This document shows positions 53,917 to 64,000 of a stretch of DNA of 64,000 bases, one piece after another (position 1 is the first letter of the stretch; each line of letters begins with the position of its first letter). The notes beneath the pieces are model-generated. The model ran no database searches, was not told the origin of the DNA, and saw only the letters and a list, made by a program, of their open reading frames with translations. The stretch covers positions 17,393,312 to 17,457,311 of the forward strand of contig OX940968.1 of assembly GCA_954870475.1 (NCBI GenBank), written 5' to 3'. Source of the DNA: Euphrasia confusa. Its lineage: Eukaryota; Streptophyta; Magnoliopsida; Lamiales; Orobanchaceae. A program made the translations under genes and the position numbers.

Positions 53917-56900
53917 AGCTTATAACCAAAACACTCAAAACCCTAAAATTTAAAAAAAAAACAAAACACTAAACCCTAAAAACTAAATCAAAAACCCTAA
54001 ACTTTAATACACTAAACCCTAAATCCTAATACTCTAAACACTAAAACCTAAAAACAAAACCATAAACCCTAAAAACTAGAACCCTAATCTTTAATACACT
54101 AAAACCCTAAACCCTAAAACTAAATATTAAACCCTAAAATTCTAAACCCTAAAACCTAAAACAAAAACCCTAAAAGCTAAAACCTAAAACCCTTAACTTG
54201 AACACAATAAAACCTTAAACCCTAAAACCTAAAATTAAACCCTAAAACTAAGCATATAACCAAAAAAATCAAAACCCTAAAATTGAAAACAAAAACCCTA
54301 AACCATAAACCCTAAAAACTAAATCTAAAACCTTAAACTTTAATACACTAAACCCTAAATCCTAATTCCCTAAACACTAAAACATAAAAACAAACCCTAA
54401 ACCCTAAAAAGAAAAACCCTAATCTTTAATACACTAAAACCCTAAACCCTATAACTAAAATTTTAAACCCTAAAACCTAAAACCAAAACCCTAAACCCAA
54501 AAAACTATAACCCTAAACATGAATACATCAAAACCCTAAACACTAAAAACTAAAACCTAATACACTAAACTAAAATCAATAAAACCCTAAACCCTAATAC
54601 CTAAAACTAAGATCCTAAACCTTAAATCCTAAAAACTAAATCATAAACCCTAAATTTTAATAAACTAAATCCTTAGTCCTAATAATCTAAACACTAAAAC
54701 CTAAAAACAAAGCCTTAAACCCTAAAAACTAAAACCCTAATCTTTAATACAGTAAAACCCTAAACCCTAAAACTAAACATTAAACCCTAATATTCTAATC
54801 ACTAAAACCTAAAACAAAAACCCCAAAAACTAAAACCTAAAACCCTAAACCTTAAAATTAAACCCTAAAACTAAGCATATAACCGAAACACTCAAAACCC
54901 TAAAATTTAAAAAAAAAACAAAACACTAAACCCTAAAAACTAAATCTAAAACCTAAACTTTAATACACTAAACCCTAAATCCTAATACTCTATACAATAA
55001 AACCTAAAAACAAAACCTTAAACCCTAAAAACTAGAACCCTAATCTTTAATACACTAAAACCCTAAACAGTAAAACTAAATATTAAACCCTAAAATTCTA
55101 AACCCTAAAACCTAAAACAAAAACCCTAAAAGCTAAAACCTAAAACTCTTAACTTGAATACAATAAAACCTTAAACTCTAAAACCTAAAATTAAACCCTA
55201 AAACTAAGCATATAACCAAAAAAATCAAAACCCTAAAATTGAAAACAAAAACCCTAAACCATAAACCCTAAAAACTAAATCTAAAACCCTAAACTTTAAT
55301 ACACTAAACCCTAAATCCTAATTCCCTAAACACTAAAACATAAAAACAAAACCCTAAACCCTAAAAAGAAAAACCCTAATCTTTAATACACTAAAACCCT
55401 AAACCCTAAAACTAAAATTTTAAACTCTAAAACCTAAAACCAAAACTCTAAACCCAAAAAATTATAACCCTAAACTTGAATACACTAAAACCATAAACCC
55501 TAAAACTAAATATTAAACACTAAAATTCTAAACTCTAAAACCTAAAACAAAAACCCTAAACCCTAAAAACTAAAACCCTAATCTTGAATACACTAAAACC
55601 CTAAACCCTAAAACTAAACATTAAACCATAATATTCTAAACCCTAAAACCTAAAATAAAAACCCTAAAAACTAAAACCTAAAACCCTAAACCTTAAAATT
55701 AAACCCTAAAACTAAGCTTATAACCAAAACACTCAAAACCCTAAAATTTAAAAAAAAAACAAAACACTAAACCCTAAAAACTAAATCAAAAACCCTAAAC
55801 TTTAATACACTAAACCCTAAATCCTAATACTCTAAACACTAAAACCTAAAAACAAAACCATAAACCCTAAAAACTAGAACCCTAATCTTTAATACACTAA
55901 AACCCTAAACCCTAAAACTAAATATTAAACCCTAAAATTCTAAACCCTAAAACCTAAAACAAAAACCCTAAAAGCTAAAACCTAAAACCCTTAACTTGAA
56001 CACAATAAAACCTTAAACCCTAAAACCTAAAATTAAACCCTAAAACTAAGCATATAACCAAAAAAATCAAAACCCTAAAATTGAAAACAAAAACCATAAA
56101 CCATAAACCCTAAAAACTAAATCTAAAACCTTAAACTTTAATACACTAAACCCTAAATCCTAATTCCCTAAACACTAAAACATAAAAACAAACCCTAAAC
56201 CCTAAAAAGAAAAACCCTAATCTTTAATACACTAAAACCCTAAACCCTATAACTAAAATTTTAAACCCTAAAACCTAAAACCAAAACCCTAAACCCAAAA
56301 AACTATAACCCTAAACATGAATACATCAAAACCCTAAACACTAAAAACTAAAACCTAATACACTAAACTAAAATCAATAAAACCCTAAACCCTAATACCT
56401 AAAACTAAGACCCTAAACCTTAAATCCTAAAAACTAAATCATAAACCCTAAATTTTAATAAACTAAATCCTTAGTCCTAATAATCTAAACACTAAAACCT
56501 AAAAACAAAGCCTTAAACCCTAAAAACTAAAACCCTAATCTTTAATACAGTAAAACCCTAAACCCTAAAACTAAACATTAAACCCTAATATTCTAATCAC
56601 TAAAACCTAAAACAAAAACCCCAAAAACTAAAACCTAAAACCCTAAACCTTAAAATTAAACCCTAAAACTAAGCATATAACCGAAACACTCAAAACCCTA
56701 AAATTTAAAAAAAAACAAAACACTAAACCCTAAAAACTAAATCTAAAACCTAAACTTTAATACACTAAACCCTAAATCCTAATACTCTATACAATAAAAC
56801 CTAAAAACAAAACCTTAAACCCTAAAAACTAGAACCCTAATCTTTAATACACTAAAACCCTAAACAGTAAAACTAAATATTAAACCCTAAAATTCTAAAC

Positions 56901-59900
56901 CCTAAAACCTAAAACAAAAACCCTAAAAGCTAAAACCTAAAACTCTTAACTTGAATACAATAAAACCTTAAACCCTAAAACCTAAAATTAAACCCTAAAA
57001 CTAAGCATATAACCAAAAAAATCAAAACCCTAAAATTGAAAACAAAAACCCTAAACCATAAACCCTAAAAACTAAATCTAAAACCCTAAACTTTAATACA
57101 CTAAACCCTAAATCCTAATTCCCTAAACACTAAAACATAAAAACAAAACCCTAAACCCTAAAAAGAAAAACCCTAATCTTTAATACACTAAAACCCTAAA
57201 CCCTAAAACTAAAATTTTAAACTCTAAAACCTAAAACCAAAACTCTAAACCCAAAAAATTATAACCCTAAACTTGAATACACTAAAACCATAAACCCTAA
57301 AACTAAATATTAAACACTAAAATTCTAAACTCTAAAACCTAAAACAAAAACCCTAAACCCTAAAAACTAAAACCCTAATCTTGAATACACTAAAACCCTA
57401 AACCCTAAAACTAAACATTAAACCATAATATTCTAAACCCTAAAACCTAAAATAAAAACCCTAAAAACTAAAACCTAAAACCCTAAACCTTAAAATTAAA
57501 CCCTAAAACTAAGCATATAACCAAAACACTCAAAACCCTAAAATTTAAAAAAAAAACTAAACACTAAACCCTAAAAACTAAATCTAAAACCCTAAACATT
57601 AATACACTAAACCCTACATCCTAATACTCTAAACATTAAAACCTAAAAAAAACCTTAAACCCTAAAAACTAGAACCCTAATCTTTAATACACTAAAACCC
57701 TAAACCCTAAAACTAAATATTAAACCCTAAAATTCTAAACCCTAAAACCTAAAACAAAAACCCTAAAAGCTAAAACCTAAAACCTTTAACTTGAATACAA
57801 TAAAACCTTAAACCCTAAAACCTAAAATTAAACCCTAAAACTAAGCATATAATCAAAAAAATCAAAACCCTAAAATTGAAAACAAAAACCCTAAACCATA
57901 AACCCTAAAAACTAAATCTAAAACCCTAAACTTTAATACACTAAACCCTAAATCCTAATTCCCTAAACACAAAAACATAAAAACAAAACCCTAAACCCTA
58001 AAAAGAAAAACCCTAATCTTTAATACACTAAAACCCTAAACCCTAAAACTAAAATTTTAAACCCTAAAACCTAAAACCAAAACCCTAAACCCAAAAAAAT
58101 ATAACCCTAAACTTGAATACATAAAAACCCTAAACACTAAAAAATAAAACCTAATACACTAAACTAAAATCAATAAAACCCTAAACCCTAAAACCTAAAA
58201 CCAAGACCCTAAACCCTAAATCCTAAAAACTAAATCATAAACCCTAAATTTTAATACACTAAATCCTTAGTCCTAATAATCTAAACACTAAAACCTAAAA
58301 ACAAAGCCCTAAACCCTAAAAACTAAAACCCTAATCTTTAATACAGTAAAACCCTAAACCCTAAAACTAAACTTTAAACCCTAATATTCTTATCCCTAAA
58401 ACCTAAAACAAAAACCCTAAAAGCTAAAACCTAAAACCCTAAACCTTTAAACCCTAAAACTAAGCATATAACCGAAACACTCAAAACCCTAAAATTTAAA
58501 AAAAAAACAAAACACTAAACCCTAAAAACTAAATCTAAAACCCTAAACTTTAATACACTAAACCCTAAATCCTAATACTCTAAACACTAAAACCTAAAAA
58601 CAAAACCTTAAACCCTAAAAACTAGAACCCTAATCTTTAATACACTAAAACCCTAAACAGTAAAACTAAATATTAAACCCTAAAATTCTAAACCCTAAAA
58701 CCTAAAACAAAAACCCTAAAAGCTAAAACCTAAAACTCTTAACTTGAATACAATAAAACCTTAAACCCTAAAACCTAAAATTAAACCCTAAAACTAAGCA
58801 TATAACCAAAAAAATCAAAACCCTAAAATTGAAAACAAAAACCCTAAACCATAAACCCTAAAAACTAACTCTAAAACCCTAAACTTTAATACACTAAACC
58901 CTAAATCCTAATTCCCTAAACACTAAAACATAAAAACAAAACCCTAAACCCTAAAAAGAAAAACCCTAATCTTTAATACACTAAAACCCTAAACCCTAAA
59001 ACTAAAATTTTAAACTCTAAAACCTAAAACCAAAACTCTAAACCCAAAAAACTATAACCCTAAACTTGAATACACTTAAACCATAAACCCTAAAACTAAA
59101 TATTAAACACTAAAATTCTAAACTCTAAAACCTAAAACAAAAACCCTAAACCCTAAAAACTAAAACCCTAATCTTGAATACACTAAAACCCTAAACCCTA
59201 AAACTAAAATAAAAACCCTAAAACCTAAAATAAAAACCCTAAAAACTAAAACCTAAAACCCTAAACCTTAAAATTAAACCCTAAAACTAAGCTTATAACC
59301 AAAACACTCAAAACCCTAAAATTTAAAAAAAAAACAAAACACTAAACCCTAAAAACTAAATCAAAAACCCTAAACTTTAATACACTAAACCCTAAATCCT
59401 AATACTCTAAACACTAAAACCTAAAAACAAAACCATAAACCCTAAAAACTAGAACCCTAATCTTTAATACACTAAAACCCTAAACCCTAAAACTAAATAT
59501 TAAACCCTAAAATTCTAAACCCTAAAACCTAAAACAAAAACCCTAAAAGCTAAAACCTAAAACCCTTAACTTGAACACAATAAAACCTTAAACCCTAAAA
59601 CCTAAAATTAAACCCTAAAACTAAGCATATAACCAAAAAAATCAAAACCCTAAAATTGAAAACAAAAACCCTAAACCCTAAACCCTAAAAACTAAATCTA
59701 AAACCTTAAACTTTAATACACTAAACCCTAAATCCTAATTCCCTAAACACTAAAACATAAAAACAAACCCTAAACCCTAAAAAGAAAAACCCTAATCTTT
59801 AATACACTAAAACCCTAAACCCTATAACTAAAATTTTAAACCCTAAAACCTAAAACCAAAACCCTAAACCCAAAAAACTATAACCCTAAACATGAATACA

Positions 59901-61090
59901 TCAAAACCCTAAACACTAAAAACTAAAACCTAATACACTAAACTAAAATCAATAAAACCCTAAACCCTAATACCTAAAACTAAGACCCTAAACCTTAAAT
60001 CCTAAAAACTAAATCATAAACCCTAAATTTTAATAAACTAAATCCTTAGTCCTAATAATCTAAACACTAAAACCTAAAAACAAAGCCTTAAACCCTAAAA
60101 ACTAAAACCCTAATCTTTAATACAGTAAAACCCTAAACCCTAAAACTAAACATTAAACCCTAATATTCTAATCACTAAAACCTAAAACAAAAACCCCAAA
60201 AACTAAAACCTAAAACCCTAAACCTTAAAATTAAACCCTAAAACTAAGCATATAACCGAAACACTCAAAACCCTAAAATTTAAAAAAAAAACAAAACACT
60301 AAACCCTAAAAACTAAATCTAAAACCTAAACTTTAATACACTAAACCCTAAATCCTAATACTCTATACAATAAAACCTAAAAACAAAACCTTAAACCCTA
60401 AAAACTAGAACCCTAATCTTTAATACACTAAAACCCTAAACAGTAAAACTAAATATTAAACCCTAAAATTCTAAACCCTAAAACCTAAAACAAAAACCCT
60501 AAAAGCTAAAACCTAAAACTCTTAACTTGAATACAATAAAACCTTAAACCCTAAAACCTAAAATTAAACCCTAAAACTAAGCATATAACCAAAAAAATCA
60601 AAACCCTAAAATTGAAAACAAAAACCCTAAACCATAAACCCTAAAAACTAAATCTAAAACCCTAAACTTTAATACACTAAACCCTAAATCCTAATTCCCT
60701 AAACACTAAAACATAAAAACAAAACCCTAAACCCTAAAAAGAAAAACCCTAATCTTTAATACACTAAATCCCTAAACCCTAAAACTAAAATTTTAAACTC
60801 TAAAACCTAAAACCAAAACTCTAAACCCAAAAAATTATAACCCTAAACTTGAATACACTAAAACCATAAACCCTAAAACTAAATATTAAACACTAAAATT
60901 CTAAACTCTAAAACCTAAAACAAAAACCCTAAACCCTAAAAACTAAAACCCTAATCTTGAATACACTAAAACCCTAAACCCTAAAACTAAACATTAAACC
61001 ATAATATTCTAAACCCTAAAACCTAAAATAAAAACCCTAAAAACTAAAACCTAAAACCCTAAACCTTAAAATTAAACCCTAAAACTAAGC
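53917..61090. repeat. Four 1.8-kb units in the order A-A-B-A
   Basis: The altered box AAGCTTATAACC marks starts at 53917, 55715 and 59290. The three A units share private changes: TTGAACACAA (54198, 55996, 59571), TAATAAACTAAATCC (about 54660, 56458, 60032) and CTCTATACAATA (about 54988, 56785, 60362). The unit between about 57.5 and 59.3 kb is class B (CTACATCC near 57612, CTAACTCT near 58865). The shared A changes are missing from the A units at 39.8 and 46.0 kb, so they arose before local multiplication here. Confidence 0.8.
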
Positions 61091-61899
61091 ATATAACCAA
61101 AACACTCAAAACCCTAAAATTTAAAAAAAAAACAAAACACTAAACCCTAAAAACTAAATCTAAAACCCTAAACTTTAATACACTAAACCCTAAATCCTAA
61201 TACTCTAAACACTAAAACCTAAAAACAAAACCTTAAACCCTAAAAACTAGAACCCTAATCTTTAATACACTAAAACCCTAAACACTAAAACTAAATATTA
61301 AACCCTAAAATTCTAAACCCTAAAACCTAAAACAAAAACCCTAAAAGCTAAAACCTAAAACCCTTAACTTGAATACAATAAAACCTTAAACCCTAAAACC
61401 TAAAATTAAACCCTAAAACTAAGCATATAACCAAAAAAATCAAAACCCTAAAATTAAAAACAAAAACCCTAAACCATAAATCCTAAAAACTAAATCTAAA
61501 ACCTATAAACTTTAATACACTAAACCCGAAATCCTAATTCCCTAAACACTAAAACATAAAAACAAAACCCTAAACCCTAAAAAGAAAAACCCTAATATTT
61601 AATACACTAAAACCCTAAACCCTAAAACTAAAATTTTAAACCCTAAAACCTAAAACCAAAACTCTAAACCCAAAAAATTATAACCCTAAACTTGAATACA
61701 CTAAAACAATAAACCCTAAAACTAAATATTAAATACTAATATTCTAAACTCTAAAACCTAAAACAAAAACCCTAAACCCTAAAAACTAAAACCCTAATCT
61801 TGAATACACTAAAACCCTAAACCCTAACACTAAACATTAAACCATAATATTCTAAACCCTAAAACCTAAAATAAAAACCCTAAAAACTAAAACCTAAAA

Positions 61900-64000
61900 C
61901 CCTAAACCTTAAAATTAAACCCTAAAACTAAGCATATAACCGAAACACTCAAAACCCTAAAATTTAAAAAAAAAAAAAAAACACTAAACCCTAAAAACTA
62001 AATTTAAAACCCTAAACTTTAATACACTAAACCCTAAATCCTAATACTCTAAACACTAAAACCTATAAACAAAACCTTAAACCCTAAAAACTAGAACCCA
62101 AATCTTTAATACACTAAAACCCTAAACCCTAAAACTAAATATTAAACCCTAAAATTCTAAACCCTAAAACCTAAAACAAAAACCCTAAAAGCTAAAACTT
62201 AAAACCTTTAACTTGAATACAATAAAACCTTAAAACCTAAAACCTAAAATTAAACCCTAAAACTAAGCATATAACCAAAAAAATCAAAACCCTAAAATTG
62301 AAAACAAAAACCCTAAACCATAAACCCTAAAAACTAAATCTAAAACCCTAAACTTTAATACACTAAACCCTAAATCCTAATTCCCTAAACACTAAAACAT
62401 AAAAACAAAACCCTAAACCCTAAAAAGAAAAACCCTAATCTTTAATACACTAAAACCCTAAAACTAAAATTTTAAACCCTAAAACCTAAAACCAAAACCC
62501 TAAACCCAAAAAACTATAACCCTAAACTTGAATACATAAAAACCCTAAACACTAAAAAATAAAACCTAATACACTAAACTAAAATCAATAAAACCCTAAA
62601 CCCTAAAACCTAAAACCAAGACCCTAAACCCTAAATCCTAAAAACTAAATCATAAACCCTAAATTTTAATACACTAAATCCTTAGTCCTAATAATCTAAA
62701 CACTAAAACCTAAAAACAAAGCCCTAAACCCTAAAAACTAAAACCCTAATCTTTAATACAGTAAAACCCTAAACCCTAAAACTAAACTTTAAACCCTAAT
62801 ATTCTTATCCCTAAAACCTAAAACAAAAACCCTAAAAGCTAAAACCTAAAACCCTAAACCTTTAAACCCTAAAACTAAGCATATAACCGAAACACTCAAA
62901 ACAATAAAATTTAAAAAAAAAAAAAAAAAACACTAAACCCTAAAAACTAAATCTAAAACCCTAAACTTTAATACACTAAACCCTAAATCCTAATACTCTA
63001 AACACTAAAACCTAAAAACAAAACCTTAAACCCAAAAAACTAGAACCCTAATCTTTAATACAATAAAACCCTAAACCCTAAAACTAAATATTAAACCCTA
63101 AAATTCTAAACCCTAAAACCTAAAACAAAAACCCTAAAAGCTAAAACCTAAAACCCTTAACTTGAATACAATAAAACCTTAAACCCTAAAACCTAAAATT
63201 AAACCCTAAAACTAAGCATATAACCAAAAAAATCAAAACCCTAAAATTGAAAACAAAAACCCTAAACCATAAACCCTAAAAACTAAATCTAAAACCCTAA
63301 ACTTTAATACACTAAACCCTAAATCCTAATTCCCTAAACACAAAAACATAAAAACAAAACCCTATACCCAAAAGAGAAAAACCCTAATCTTTAATACACT
63401 AAAACCCTAAACCCTAAAACTAAAATTTTAAACCCTAAAACCTAAAACCAAAACTCTAAACCCAAAAAATTATAACCCTAAACTTAAATACACTAAAACC
63501 ATAAACCCTAAAACTAAATATTAAACCCTAATATTCTAAACTCTAAAACCTAAAACAAAAACCCTAAACCCTAAAAACTAAAACCCTAATCTTGAATACA
63601 CTAAAACCCTAAACCCTAAAACTAAACATTAAACCCTAATATTCTAAACCCTAAAACCTAAAATAAAAACCCTAAAAACTAAAACCTAAAACCATAAACC
63701 TTAAAATTAAACCCTAAAACTAAGCATATAACCGAAACACTCAAAACCCTAAAATTTAAAAAAAAAACTAAACACTAAACCCTAAAAACTAAATCTAAAA
63801 CCCTAAACTTTAATACACTAAACCCTAAATCCTAATACTCTAAACACTAAAACCTAAAAAAAACCTTAAACCCTAAAAACTAGAACCCTAATCTTTAATA
63901 CACTAAAACCCTAAACCCTAAAACTAAATATTAAACCCTAAAATTCTAAACACTAAAACCTAAAACAAAAACCCCAAAAGCTAAAACTTAAAACCTTTAA
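61900..64000. repeat. Return of the 3.58/2.74-kb family
   Basis: ACCCAAATC at 62096 and CTATACCC at 63362 reappear 1,266 bp apart, the same arrangement as at 23015/24281, 26595/27861, 29338/30603 and 32919/34185. The window ends inside this block. It shows that the same family exists on both sides of the class A/B region. Confidence 0.8.
62905..62930. repeat. Expanded poly(A) tract at a fixed higher-order position
   Basis: Each higher-order copy has an A-run after AAAATTT and before AAACACTAAACC. Its length varies greatly between copies, with CAAAACAC usually ending it. Here the run is unusually long and the interrupting C is gone, as also at about 30152-30170 and 61966-61981. Replication slippage is the likely cause. 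Confidence 0.7.

Larger units (their letters stand above)
19239..64000. repeat. Degenerate telomere-derived satellite, right block
   Basis: The same CCCTAAA-derived satellite as at 1-11644, with the same G-poor plus strand and the same boxes (CTAAGCATATAACC with CGAAACACTC or CAAAAAAATC after it; AAATCCTTAGTCC; TTGAATACAATAAAACC). It runs without interruption to the end of the window. No ORF, tRNA, rRNA or other mobile element was found in it. Several families of higher-order repeats follow one another and are listed separately. Confidence 0.96.

Noticed and set aside
1..64000. CRISPR-like or other regularly spaced repeat array
   Set aside because: The regular spacing comes from tandem higher-order copies of a telomere-derived satellite. 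There are no unique spacers and no cas-like genes, and the retroelement is of plant type.
1..64000. Nucleosome phasing as the origin of box spacing
   Set aside because: Some intervals between CTAAGCATATAACC boxes (about 335 and 505) are close to multiples of 168 bp, but others (about 405 and 610-635) are not, so the idea is not supported.
19239..64000. Further transposons, tRNA or rRNA genes in the right block
   Set aside because: I scanned for breaks in the CCCTAAA pattern. Apart from small indels and junctions between repeat families the pattern is continuous, with no stretch of unrelated sequence.

Overview
The window is nuclear DNA from a land plant and holds no intact protein-coding or RNA gene. 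Two things point to a plant. First, most of it is a degenerate array of the Arabidopsis-type telomere heptamer, shown C-rich strand first (CCCTAAA). Second, it is interrupted by one Ty1/copia LTR retrotransposon whose primer-binding site matches the 3' end of plant initiator tRNA-Met. The species cannot be told from sequence alone.

Layout. (1) 1-11644: telomere-derived satellite. It contains a two-copy tandem duplication with a 2,646-bp period (about 515-5806), then blocks repeated at 1.8 and 3.8 kb offsets. (2) 11645-19238: one complete copia-type element on the minus strand. It has 882/884-bp LTRs, a 5-bp target-site duplication AAAAC, a PBS and a polypurine tract. The gag-PR-INT-RT-RNaseH region is badly decayed, with stops, frameshifts, two internal deletions and lost catalytic residues. 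(3) 19239-64000: the satellite resumes exactly where it left off. From about 20.5 to 39.5 kb it forms 3.58, 2.74 and 2.63 kb higher-order units. From about 39.8 to 61.1 kb it forms 1.79-1.8 kb units of two main classes plus a shorter 0.87-kb module. From about 61.9 kb it returns to the earlier family.

The array is not a working telomere: perfect CCCTAAA seldom runs beyond two units, and single-base variants recur at fixed positions in each higher-order copy. Recurrent boxes with the rare G bases (such as CTAAGCATATAACC) give the array a readable phase. Most spacings east of the element can be built from two modules of about 0.84 and 0.95 kb.

The most informative story is the retrotransposon. 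The LTRs differ by six substitutions and one 2-bp indel (counted by eye) and the target-site duplication is perfect, so the insertion is recent. Yet the coding interior is long dead. The simplest reading is a defective element moved in trans by enzymes from another copy. Its promoter-bearing LTR points leftward, so any read-out transcript would be UUUAGGG-rich (TERRA-like). No new enzymatic or defence system was seen.
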